Shown here: in pieces, positions 1-7,155 of the stretch
Position numbering within the stretch: the stretch's first letter is position 1
How the letters are laid out: each line of letters starts with the position of its first letter
Origin: Arthrobacter horti
Lineage (GTDB): Bacteria > Actinomycetota > Actinomycetes > Actinomycetales > Micrococcaceae
Length of the DNA: 64,000 nt
Direction: 5' to 3'
Assembly (NCBI RefSeq): GCF_030731045.1
Contig: NZ_JAVALS010000002.1
Span: forward strand, 124,001-188,000
Position numbers and translations under genes: made by a program
The notes under the pieces: model-generated
What the model saw: only the letters and a program-made list of their open reading frames with translations
What the model was told of the DNA's origin: nothing
Databases searched by the model: none

Positions 1-833
1 TCCTGATCGCCCAGGCCGGAGCTGACGATCTCGTCGAAAGCCGCGCGCAGTGTGGGCAACAGGGCCGGGTTGGTCCTGGTGGCCTCGGCGATCTCCGCGG
101 CGGACGCCAGGTCCTTCACCATGTACTTCGCCACGCCGGAGGGGGAGTCGTCCCCGGTGACGAGCTTCTCGCGCCGGGAATCCAGGAGCCGGGACCCCGC
201 GTAGCCGCCGGAGAGCAGGCCCCACATCTTCTCCAGGTCGATCCCGGAACGGTCCGCCAGTACGGTCGCCTCACCAAGTGCCAGGATGGTCGCCGAAACC
301 ACCATCTGATTGCACGCCTTCGCCACCTGCCCCGCCCCGAGTGGCCCCAGGTGCACGGGCGTGCCGCACGGTGCCAGCAGCGACTGGGCCAGCGCGGCGT
401 CGTCGTTCGCTCCGCCGAGCATGATGGACAAGGTCCCAGCCGCGGCGCCGTCCTCGCCACCGGACACCGGGCAGTCCACCACGCGGACGCGGCCGTCGGT
501 CTCCGCGGCCAGTCGGCCGGCCAGGGCGCGGACGCCGGTGGCGGAGCTCGTGGAGCCGATCATGAGGAGGAGCCCCGAGTCGCGGACGCCTGCCAGGATG
601 CCGTCATCCCCGCTCAGCAGTTCCTCCAGCTGGGGGAGGTCTGGGAGCATGAGGAGGAGGGCGTCCACGGACGCGGCGAGTTCGCGCGGGCTGTCCGCCC
701 AGCTGGCGCCAGCCGTGACGAGGTCCGGCTGGGGGCGCCGGGCCGTGATGCTCAGGGATCCATGGTGGGCCAGCAGGTGACGGGCCATGGGGGCGCCCAT
801 GGCGCCGAGGCCGATGATGCCGAGGGAAGTCAT
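1..833 (-). CDS. NAD(P)-dependent beta-hydroxyacid dehydrogenase, 3-HIBADH/tartronate-semialdehyde reductase type (3' end cut by window)
   Basis: Reading leftward from ATG at 833, 277 codons are visible before the window edge; family members are about 290-300 residues, so only a short C-terminus is missing. The N-terminus carries the Rossmann motif GLGAMG (residues 8-13). The family's substrate-binding motif DCPVSGG follows near residue 120, and the catalytic-lysine segment GQVAKACNQ near 170. Such enzymes reduce or oxidise 3-hydroxyisobutyrate, tartronate semialdehyde or similar short beta-hydroxyacids with NAD(P). The gene is divergent from a D-2-hydroxyacid dehydrogenase gene and shares a 130-bp promoter region that carries IclR-type palindromes. 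This suggests it belongs to the same sugar-acid regulon; the exact substrate cannot be read from sequence. Confidence 0.85.
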   Translation of the reverse strand, partial: MTSLGIIGLGAMGAPMARHLLAHHGSLSITARRPQPDLVTAGASWADSPRELAASVDALLLMLPDLPQLEELLSGDDGILAGVRDSGLLLMIGSTSSATGVRALAGRLAAETDGRVRVVDCPVSGGEDGAAAGTLSIMLGGANDDAALAQSLLAPCGTPVHLGPLGAGQVAKACNQMVVSATILALGEATVLADRSGIDLEKMWGLLSGGYAGSRLLDSRREKLVTGDDSPSGVAKYMVKDLASAAEIAEATRTNPALLPTLRAAFDEIVSSGLGDQ

Positions 834-861
834 GTCCCCACTTTAAGACAAATTCAACATT

Positions 862-885
862 TGGAACAGTGTTCAACTGGTTGAA
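862..885. promoter_or_regulatory. Overlapping palindromes, probable IclR operator between divergent genes
   Basis: A 15-mer at 862-876 contains the symmetric core GAACA-n-TGTTC and overlaps a second inverted repeat with arms TTCAAC and GTTGAA at 872-885. The 15-mer matches a 15-mer at 2992-3006, in the MHS transporter promoter, at 13 of 15 positions. An IclR gene lies in the downstream operon, so it is the likely binder. Promoter boxes could not be assigned firmly here. Confidence 0.6.
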
Positions 886-962
886 TTCACGCTACCCTGG
901 AGGAAAGGTGCGCCCCCTCACAGAGGAGGTGGCGCCAAGCCTGCCGCGCTGAAGGGGAAACC

Positions 963-2012
963 ATGTCTGAGAACGCACGCGCCGTCGTCGCCGTCCCGCT
1001 CTCCGAGGAGCACAGCCGTCTCATCGAGTCGCTGGAGCCGCGCCTCGAGCTGATCCGGGACCACTCCCTGTACCGCCCCATGCGCGGCCCGGCCGACTGG
1101 TCCGGCGACCCCGCGCACGTCCGCACCCCGGAGGAGCAGGCCGCCTTCGACGCCCTGGTGGACTCCGCGGACTTCCTCTTTGGCATCCCCGACGTCGACT
1201 CCGCCGCCCTGGCGCGCACGGTTGCCGCCAACCCCCGCCTGCGCTGGGTGCACACCACCGCCGCCGGGGGCGGCAGCCAGGTCAAGGCCGCGGACCTTCC
1301 GGCCGAGGCGCTCGAACGGATCGCCTTCACGACGGCGGCCGGCGTCCATGGTGGCCCGCTCGCCGAATTCGCGGTGTTCGGCGTGCTGGCCGGTGCCAAG
1401 TCACTGCCCCGGCTCCAGGCGCAGCAGCGCGCCAAGGAGTGGAGTGGCCGCTGGGAGATGAAGCAGCTGGACGAGATGACGGTCCTGGTGGTGGGCCTGG
1501 GCGGCATCGGCGCCGAATGCGCCCGCCGCTTCAAGGCCATGGGCGCCACGGTCTGGGGGACCACTCGCAGCGGCGCGCCCGTGGACGGCGTGGACCGTTT
1601 GATCCCGGTGGAGGAGCTGACCTCCGTGGCCGGCGAGGTGGACGCCCTGGTGACCACCCTGCCCGGCACGGAGCAGACTCATCACCTGGTGGGCGAGGAG
1701 GTCCTCGGGGCCATCAAGCCCGGTGCGATCGTCGCCAACGTCGGCCGCGGCACGGTGGTGGATGAGAAGGCTCTGCTGGCCGCCCTGGACAGTGGCCGGG
1801 TGTCCTTCGCCGCGCTGGACGTCTTCGAGGTGGAGCCCCTGCCCGCGGAGTCGCCGTTGTGGGAGCGTGAGGATGTTCTGGTCAGCCCTCACACCGCAGC
1901 CCTGAACTCCAAGGAGGAGGAGCGGATCGCGCGCCTCTTCGCGCAGAACGCCACGCGCCTGCTGGACGGGCTGGAAATGCGTAATGTGGTCAACACCGTG
2001 GAGTTCTACTGA
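963..2012 (+). CDS. D-2-hydroxyacid dehydrogenase, NAD-binding
   Basis: 349 residues, typical length for the D-isomer specific 2-hydroxyacid dehydrogenases. The NAD-binding motif GLGGIG is at residues 168-173. The catalytic set is present: Arg252 (VGRGT), Glu281 (EVEPLP) and His300 (SPHTA). These enzymes interconvert 2-keto acids and D-2-hydroxyacids; glyoxylate, hydroxypyruvate and 2-ketogluconate are common substrates. It is the first gene of a rightward sugar-acid locus (IclR, MHS transporter, SDR, FAH protein, idnD-like), so a ketoaldonate reductase role is plausible but not shown. ATG 963 is used. The purine-rich GAAGGGGAA just upstream serves as ribosome site. Confidence 0.88.
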   Translation: MSENARAVVAVPLSEEHSRLIESLEPRLELIRDHSLYRPMRGPADWSGDPAHVRTPEEQAAFDALVDSADFLFGIPDVDSAALARTVAANPRLRWVHTTAAGGGSQVKAADLPAEALERIAFTTAAGVHGGPLAEFAVFGVLAGAKSLPRLQAQQRAKEWSGRWEMKQLDEMTVLVVGLGGIGAECARRFKAMGATVWGTTRSGAPVDGVDRLIPVEELTSVAGEVDALVTTLPGTEQTHHLVGEEVLGAIKPGAIVANVGRGTVVDEKALLAALDSGRVSFAALDVFEVEPLPAESPLWEREDVLVSPHTAALNSKEEERIARLFAQNATRLLDGLEMRNVVNTVEFY

Positions 2013-2031
2013 GCCCCCGCGGCGCCCGCCC

Positions 2032-2056
2032 GAGTTCGCAGAAGAACTCAGAGTTC
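2032..2056. promoter_or_regulatory. Palindromic GAGTTC/GAACTC repeats over the IclR ribosome-binding region
   Basis: GAGTTC (2032-2037), GAACTC (2044-2049) and GAGTTC (2051-2056) form two overlapping inverted repeats. The second has perfect 6-bp arms around one central base. They end directly before the AGGAG ribosome site of the IclR gene (ATG 2069). They could be an autoregulatory operator or a small hairpin affecting translation; both readings are inference. Confidence 0.35.
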
Positions 2057-2068
2057 ACAGGAGAATCC

Positions 2069-2872
2069 ATGGCCGAGCCCGCCGCCGACACCCCGGACCG
2101 CATCACGCGGGACCCTGCCCCGGCGGTCAGCCGCAGCCTGAAGATCCTGGGCGTCCTGGCCGAATCCGATGGGCCGCTCACACTGACGGAGATCGCCAAC
2201 GTCCTGGGCCTGGCCAAGTCCTCCACCATGAACCTCTGTCTGGCGCTGGAGGAGGGTGGCATGATCCAGCGCGTGCCCCTGGGCTACCAGCTGGGCCGCC
2301 GCAATGCCGAGCTGGGCGGGGCGTTCGCCGCGCAGTTCAACCAGATCCGTGAGTTCTACGCCGTGTGCGAGGCGTCCCCGGTGCTTCGTCACGAAGTGGT
2401 CCAGGTGGCCATGCTGGACGACCACGACGCCCTCTACCTGGCCCGTCACGAGGGGTCCCGGACCGTGCGGTTCGGCACGCCACTCGGATCCCGCATCCAC
2501 GCCGCCTTCAGTGCCACGGGTAACGCCCTGCTGATGGTCCTGGACGACTTCCGCGTGGAGGAGATCATGGCCGACCAGGTACCGTTCCCGCGCGCCTCCG
2601 CGACGAGTGTCCGGGAGATGCCGGAGCTGCTGGAGAAGCTCGCCGCCGCGCGCGCCCGGGGATATTCGCTGGATCCCGGGGAAGGCATGCAGGGTCTGGT
2701 GGGCGTCGCCGTGCCCTTGGAAGGCTGGGCGCCGGGCGATCCGCAATTGGCCCTCGGCGTCGCCATTCAGGAGGCCCGGGCCAGCCGCGAGCACATCGAG
2801 CGCGTCGCCACCGCCCTGAAGGAAGCCGCCCGGCAGCTCACCAACCCCCTGGGAGCGTCCGCGCGGAAGTAG
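2069..2872 (+). CDS. IclR family transcriptional regulator
   Basis: 267 residues with the IclR layout. An N-terminal winged helix spans about residues 20-80 (SRSLKILGVLAE... LTLTEIANVLGLAKSSTMNLC), and the C-terminal effector-binding IclR domain follows to the end. ATG 2069 has AGGAG seven bases upstream. It sits between the D-2-hydroxyacid dehydrogenase and the MHS transporter genes. Two promoters in this locus (around 862-885 and 2978-3006) carry near-identical IclR-type palindromes, so it is the probable local regulator responding to a sugar acid or intermediate. Whether it activates or represses cannot be told; the site overlapping a -35 box suggests repression of the transporter operon. 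Confidence 0.9.
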   Translation: MAEPAADTPDRITRDPAPAVSRSLKILGVLAESDGPLTLTEIANVLGLAKSSTMNLCLALEEGGMIQRVPLGYQLGRRNAELGGAFAAQFNQIREFYAVCEASPVLRHEVVQVAMLDDHDALYLARHEGSRTVRFGTPLGSRIHAAFSATGNALLMVLDDFRVEEIMADQVPFPRASATSVREMPELLEKLAAARARGYSLDPGEGMQGLVGVAVPLEGWAPGDPQLALGVAIQEARASREHIERVATALKEAARQLTNPLGASARK

Positions 2873-2891
2873 CCACCACCCCTTCCTGTTC

Positions 2892-2952
2892 CGCGAGAAG
2901 CCACGTCTGCACAGTCCTGCGCGCCAGCACTGTGCACACGTGGCTTCTCGCG
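2892..2952. terminator. Long hairpin after the IclR gene
   Basis: Fifteen paired bases (outer end CGCGAGAAG) are followed by a single C-C mismatch, then eight more pairs, closing a 13-base loop. No T-tract follows. It starts 20 bases after the IclR stop codon, so it probably ends or protects that transcript before the transporter promoter at 2992. Confidence 0.65.
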
Positions 2953-2977
2953 TGTTCTGTGTCATCCGCCACAGAAT

Positions 2978-3020
2978 CTCTGTTCAAAGTATTGAACAGA
3001 GTTCAAAGGGTTGGTAATCT
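2978..3020 (+). promoter_or_regulatory. IclR-type operator overlapping a sigma70-like promoter
   Basis: Perfect 10-bp arms CTCTGTTCAA and TTGAACAGAG (2978-3001) are separated by four bases. The right arm opens a second palindrome, TTGAAC-n3-GTTCAA (2992-3006). The -35 box TTGAAC (2992-2997) and -10 box TAATCT (3015-3020) are 17 bp apart, so the operator covers the -35 element. Transcription would begin near 3027, which rules out an in-frame start at 3011 for the next gene. Confidence 0.7.
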
Positions 3021-3088
3021 CGATCACAGAGCCGAGGCGCGCCGCAGCGCCGGAGCACTTTCGTTTCAGCCAATCAAAGGAGATGGCA

Positions 3089-4501
3089 GTGACCTCTGTG
3101 GACACCGTCGAGCACCCGGGCGCCTCCGACCCGGACTATGCCAAGAACCTCCAGCGCGCCACCCTGGCCTCCAGCGTCGGCAGCGCCCTCGAATACTTCG
3201 ACTTCGCCCTCTACGGGCTGTCGACGGCCCTCATCTTCAACCTGCTGTTCTTCCCGCAGGGAGACCCGGCCATGGCCACGGTCGCGGCCTTCGCCACCTT
3301 CGGCGTCGGTTTCGTGGCCCGCCCCTTCGGCGGCCTGGTCTTCGGGCGCCTGGGTGACAAGCTCGGCCGCAAGTGGGTCCTGGTCATCACCATCCTGCTG
3401 ATGGGCGGTGCCTCCACCCTGATCGGCGTCCTGCCGACCTACAGCCAGATCGGCCTCTGGGCCCCGGTGCTCCTGGTCATCCTGAGACTGCTGCAGGGCT
3501 TCGGCGCCGGCGCCGAGCAGGCCGGCTCCACCGTCCTCATGGCCGAGTACGCCCCGGTCAAGCGCCGCGGCTTCTTCGCAGCCCTGCCGTTCATCGGCAT
3601 CCAGGCCGGAACCCTGCTGGCCGGTGTGGTCTTCAGCCTCATCTCCCTCCTGCCGAAGGACCAGCTCATGAGCTGGGGCTGGCGCGTGCCGTTCCTGCTC
3701 TCCTTCGTCCTGATCCTGATCGCCCTGTTCATCCGGGCCAAGCTCCGGGAGACCCCCACCTTCGTGGAACTGGAGAAGCACGACCAGGTCCAGGACAAGC
3801 CCGTCAAGGAGATCTTCACCAAGGGCCTGCCCGGCGTGATCGTGGGGATCGGCCTGCGCATGGCGGAGAACGGCGGCTCCTACATGTTCCAGACCCTCTC
3901 CCTGGCGTTCTTCGTCTCCGTGGTGGGCAAGAACGCGGACAAGGGCCTCCTGGCCTGGGGCGTCTCCCTCGGCTCCCTCATCGGCATCTTCTCCGTCCCG
4001 CTCGCGGGCGCCATCTCGGACCGTGTGGGCCGCCGCACCGTCTACCGCGTCGGTGCCGTCTTCATGCTCCTCTACTCCTTCCCCGCCTGGTGGATGCTCT
4101 CCCTGGGCAACACCTGGCTCGCGGTGATCGTGATCGCGGTGGGCATCGGCATCGCCGTGAACACCATGCTCGGCCCGCAGTGCGCCATGATGCCGGAGAT
4201 GTTCGGCAACCGGCACCGCTACCTGGGCGTGGCCATGGCCCGTGAGATCTCCGCGGTGCTGGCCGGCGGCCTGGCCGGTGTGCTCGGCTCCTACATCGTG
4301 GCCGTCAGCAAGGGCGACTGGCTGCTTCTGGCCATCTACATGGCCACGCTGGCGCTCATCACCACCTGCTCCACCTTCCTGGTCCCGGAGACTCTGCGCC
4401 GCGATCTGCTCCGCACGGACGACGCGGTGAAGGTCTCCCGCAGCGAGACCGGCGACGGCGTGGAGGCCACCACTCAGACGATCACCAAGGTGGACGCATG
4501 A
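3089..4501 (+). CDS. MHS/ProP-type major facilitator transporter, probable sugar-acid importer
   Basis: 470 residues if GTG 3089 is used. AAAGGAG ends six bases upstream, ideal spacing, whereas ATG 3083 would abut it. About 12 hydrophobic segments follow the family pattern: ALEYFDFALYG in TM1, the loop motif GRLGDKLGRK after TM2, and RLLQGFGAGAE in TM4. The MHS family imports organic acids, osmolytes and ketogluconate-type compounds by proton symport. Transcribed from the operator-promoter at 2978-3020, it is the first gene of a tight run with the SDR (ATGA overlap), the FAH protein and the idnD-like dehydrogenase. An aldonate such as L-idonate or ketogluconate is the likely cargo by context. 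Confidence 0.85.
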   Translation: MTSVDTVEHPGASDPDYAKNLQRATLASSVGSALEYFDFALYGLSTALIFNLLFFPQGDPAMATVAAFATFGVGFVARPFGGLVFGRLGDKLGRKWVLVITILLMGGASTLIGVLPTYSQIGLWAPVLLVILRLLQGFGAGAEQAGSTVLMAEYAPVKRRGFFAALPFIGIQAGTLLAGVVFSLISLLPKDQLMSWGWRVPFLLSFVLILIALFIRAKLRETPTFVELEKHDQVQDKPVKEIFTKGLPGVIVGIGLRMAENGGSYMFQTLSLAFFVSVVGKNADKGLLAWGVSLGSLIGIFSVPLAGAISDRVGRRTVYRVGAVFMLLYSFPAWWMLSLGNTWLAVIVIAVGIGIAVNTMLGPQCAMMPEMFGNRHRYLGVAMAREISAVLAGGLAGVLGSYIVAVSKGDWLLLAIYMATLALITTCSTFLVPETLRRDLLRTDDAVKVSRSETGDGVEATTQTITKVDA

Positions 4502-5274
4502 TCCCCGGCCTGGGCGCCTTCAGCCTCGAAGGGAAGACCGCCCTCGTCACCGGCTCCAGCCAGGGCATCGGCCGCACGCTGGTGGAGGGGCTGGCCGCGG
4601 CGGGCGCGTCCGTCGTCGTCCATGGGCGCGACGCCGCCAAGGCCGCCCGCGCGGCCGCTGAGGTCGCGGAAGCCACGGGTGTGCAGACGCGGAGCGTGAC
4701 GTTCGACGTCACCGATCCGGCCGCCGTCGACGCCGGCATCGCGGCCTTGGAGGCCGAGTCCGGCCCCCTGGACGTGCTGGTCAACAACGCCGGCATCCAG
4801 CGCCGCGCGCCGATCGGTGAGTTCAGCGACGCAGACTGGGACGATCTGCTGGCCACCAACCTCTCCAGCGCCTTCTACCTGGCGCGGCGCGTCAGCCGCG
4901 GCATGGTGGAGCGGGGGAGCGGCAAGATCATCCAGATCGGCAGTGTGCAGAGTCAGCTGGCGCGCCCGGGCATCGCGCCCTACTCGGCCACCAAGGGCGC
5001 CATCGTCATGCTGACCAAGGGCCTCTGCGCGGACCTGGCGCCGCACGGCATCCAGGCCAACGCGATCGCACCCGGGTACTTCGCCACGGAACTCACGCAG
5101 GCCCTCGTGAGGGACGAGCAGTTCTCCTCCTGGGTCCGCGGCCGTACGCCGGCGGGCCGCTGGGGCGACACCCAGGATCTGGTGGGGGCGCTCGTGTTCC
5201 TGGCCAGCGCCGCGAGCGACTTCGTCAACGGGCAGACCCTGTTCGTGGACGGCGGCATGACGGCGGTGGTCTGA
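4498..5274 (+). CDS. idnO: SDR oxidoreductase, gluconate 5-dehydrogenase (IdnO) type
   Basis: 258 residues, the classical SDR size. Cofactor motif TGSSQGIG is at 18-25 and NNAG at 96-99. The catalytic Ser149, Tyr162 and Lys166 are present (PYSATKG). The overall pattern resembles gluconate 5-dehydrogenase and 2-deoxygluconate 3-dehydrogenase, which reduce 5-ketogluconate to gluconate. Its start overlaps the transporter stop (ATGA) and its stop overlaps the FAH gene start (TGATG), so translation is coupled. With an IdnD-like enzyme in the same operon, the two steps L-idonate to 5-ketogluconate to D-gluconate are covered. Specificity is inferred from context. Confidence 0.8.
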   Translation: MIPGLGAFSLEGKTALVTGSSQGIGRTLVEGLAAAGASVVVHGRDAAKAARAAAEVAEATGVQTRSVTFDVTDPAAVDAGIAALEAESGPLDVLVNNAGIQRRAPIGEFSDADWDDLLATNLSSAFYLARRVSRGMVERGSGKIIQIGSVQSQLARPGIAPYSATKGAIVMLTKGLCADLAPHGIQANAIAPGYFATELTQALVRDEQFSSWVRGRTPAGRWGDTQDLVGALVFLASAASDFVNGQTLFVDGGMTAVV

Positions 5275-6038
5275 TGCGGCTCGCCCGCCTCATGACCGGC
5301 GAATCGTCGCTTCGCGCCGGCGCCCGCTGGGTCCGCGCGGAAGGCTCCACGTGGGTGCCGGTGGAGGACCCCTACGCGGCCTTCGCGCGGGGCGCTGAGC
5401 CCGCAGACGTTCCAGGAGGCCTGGTGTTCGGGGACGGCCTGGCCGGGGACTTCCTGCCGCCGTGCGAACCGTTGCTGGTGGTGGGCATCGCCCAGAACGG
5501 GCCGGAGCACCACAGCCCCGTGCAGGCCTGGCTCAAGAGCCCGCGCACCGTGGTGGCCTCCGGGGTCTCCGTGACGCTGCGCCGCGATGCCGGGGTTCCG
5601 GCCATCGAGGGTGAGATCGCCGTGGTGATCGGCAAGGACACTCGTGGTCTGACGGCTGCGAACGCCCACGAGTACGTCCTCGGAGTGACGGCGGTCAACG
5701 ACGTCTCCAGCCCGGACCGCGCCGTCCTGGACCCGCGGAACTTCGAAGGCAAGGGCGGCGAGGGGTACACCCCGCTGGGGCCGTGGATCGACACAGAGGC
5801 CGGCATCGATGAGGTGCCCATGACCGTGAGGATCGACGGCGTGGAACAGGTGTCCACCGGAACCTGGGACCTGCCCTCGGACATCCGGACGTGCCTGGAG
5901 TACGTGTCCCACTGGCTCCGCCTGGGCCCGGGGGACGTGGTGATGACGGGTGCACCCCGCTCCAACTTCAGTGTGGAGCCGGGCGCGCTCGTGGAGATCG
6001 AGGTGGCGGGCATGGTCCTGACCACGCAGACAGTCTGA
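5274..6038 (+). CDS. Fumarylacetoacetate hydrolase family protein
   Basis: 254 residues with the C-terminal FAH fold. The metal-binding acidic pair lies in IEGEIAVVIGK, the conserved NDVSSPD segment follows, and the GEGYTPLGPWI stretch is typical of FAH-family hydrolases, isomerases and dehydratases. In sugar-acid operons such proteins often act as 2-keto-3-deoxy-aldonate dehydratases or on acylpyruvates. The ATG at 5274 shares bases with the SDR stop codon, and the idnD-like gene begins 12 bases after the stop, so all are one transcript. The canonical idonate route does not need this enzyme, so the operon may also process a 2-keto-3-deoxy acid. Substrate unknown. Confidence 0.82.
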   Translation: MRLARLMTGESSLRAGARWVRAEGSTWVPVEDPYAAFARGAEPADVPGGLVFGDGLAGDFLPPCEPLLVVGIAQNGPEHHSPVQAWLKSPRTVVASGVSVTLRRDAGVPAIEGEIAVVIGKDTRGLTAANAHEYVLGVTAVNDVSSPDRAVLDPRNFEGKGGEGYTPLGPWIDTEAGIDEVPMTVRIDGVEQVSTGTWDLPSDIRTCLEYVSHWLRLGPGDVVMTGAPRSNFSVEPGALVEIEVAGMVLTTQTV

Positions 6039-6050
6039 ACAGGAGAGACG

Positions 6051-7079
6051 ATGACTGAGAACCTGGGCGTGGTGGCCCATGCGGCCGAGGATCTGCGGAT
6101 CGAGGCCCTGCCGGAGCCGGTGCCCGCGGCCGATGAGGCCGTGGTGGAGATCGCCTTCGGCGGCGTGTGCGGCTCGGACCTGCACTACTGGAAGCACGGT
6201 GCGGCCGGGGCGTCCATCCTGCGGGAGCCCATGATCCTGGGGCACGAGGTGTCCGGAACCGTCGTGCAGGCCGCCGCGGACGGGACCGGTCCGGCCGCCG
6301 GGACCCGCGTGGCGGCGCATCCGCTCACGGCGCACGGGGACGGCGTGACCCCGTACCCGCAGGACCGCCCCAACCTCGCCCCGGCCTCCACCTACTTGGG
6401 CTCGGCCATGCACCTGCCGCACACGCAGGGGGCCTTCGCCCGCCGGGTGGCCCTGCCCGCCCGCATGCTCCACACGGTCCCGGACGGCCTCTCACTGGAG
6501 GCGGCCGCGCTCGCAGAACCGGCCGCCGTCGCGTGGCACGGCCTGGAGCGGGCCGGGGACGTGCGTGGCAAGCGCGTCGCCGTGATCGGCGCGGGCCCCA
6601 TCGGTCAGCTCGTCATCGCCGCGGCCCTTCACCACGGCGCGGCCGAGGTCATCGCGACGGATCTCTTCGACGTCCCGCGCGCCATCGCTCAGAAGCAGGG
6701 TGCGAGGGTTCTGGACGCCCGCGACGGCGACGCGATCGCCGCGCTGCACGCCGACGTCGTCGTCGAATCCAGCGGCACGGTGCCCGGGCTCACGGCGGCG
6801 ATCTCCGCGGCCGTCCGCGGGGGAACCGTCGTGATGCTGGGCCTGCAGCGGGCCGGGGACATCGCAGTGCCGATGGCCACGGCGATCACGCGCGAGCTGA
6901 CCCTGACCGGATCGTTCCGTTTCGCAGAGGAGTTCGGGGAGGTTCTCGCCGCCCTGGGCGACGGGAGTCTGAAGACGGACGGGATCGTGACTCACGTGGT
7001 GCCCGTGGCCGATGCTCTGGACGGCTTCGCGACCGCCGCGGACGCGTCCGTCTCCTCCAAGGTGCTGCTGGCGTTCTGA
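6051..7079 (+). CDS. idnD: Zinc alcohol dehydrogenase family, L-idonate 5-dehydrogenase-like
   Basis: 342 residues of the medium-chain dehydrogenase family. Catalytic-zinc ligands Cys40 (GGVCGSDLHYWKHG), His65-Glu66 (GHE) and Glu156 are present, and the NAD motif GAGPIG is at 180-185. HYWKHGAAG and YLGSAMHLPH resemble L-idonate 5-dehydrogenase and sorbitol dehydrogenase relatives. The lobe that normally carries four structural-zinc cysteines (about 90-112) has none. The gene follows the FAH gene with an AGGAGAG ribosome site and ends the operon before a long hairpin. L-idonate to 5-ketogluconate is the likely reaction, feeding the SDR of the same operon. Confidence 0.75.
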   Translation: MTENLGVVAHAAEDLRIEALPEPVPAADEAVVEIAFGGVCGSDLHYWKHGAAGASILREPMILGHEVSGTVVQAAADGTGPAAGTRVAAHPLTAHGDGVTPYPQDRPNLAPASTYLGSAMHLPHTQGAFARRVALPARMLHTVPDGLSLEAAALAEPAAVAWHGLERAGDVRGKRVAVIGAGPIGQLVIAAALHHGAAEVIATDLFDVPRAIAQKQGARVLDARDGDAIAALHADVVVESSGTVPGLTAAISAAVRGGTVVMLGLQRAGDIAVPMATAITRELTLTGSFRFAEEFGEVLAALGDGSLKTDGIVTHVVPVADALDGFATAADASVSSKVLLAF

Positions 7080-7086
7080 GGCGCTC

Positions 7087-7147
7087 CGCGAGAGGACAAA
7101 AGTTGCCGTATTAAGCGTGGCGAAGCGGCAACTTTTGCACTCTCGCG
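7087..7147. terminator. Long hairpin between convergent genes
   Basis: Eight outer pairs (CGCGAGAG with CTCTCGCG), a 2x2 mismatch (GA opposite CA), then twelve pairs (CAAAAGTTGCCG and its complement) closing a 17-base loop. It lies between the ends of the idnD-like gene (+) and the MFS gene (-), so it can serve both strands. The mismatch design recurs in the hairpin at 8415-8483. Confidence 0.7.
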
Positions 7148-7155
7148 CGCGGAGA

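Noticed and set aside
3011..3088. Upstream start for the MHS transporter
   Set aside because: It lies before the likely transcription start and inside the promoter; the ribosome site AAAGGAG fits GTG 3089.
4980..6473. 497-codon minus-strand frame
   Set aside because: Overlaps the SDR, FAH and idnD-like genes, all with recognisable motifs; the frame itself has none.
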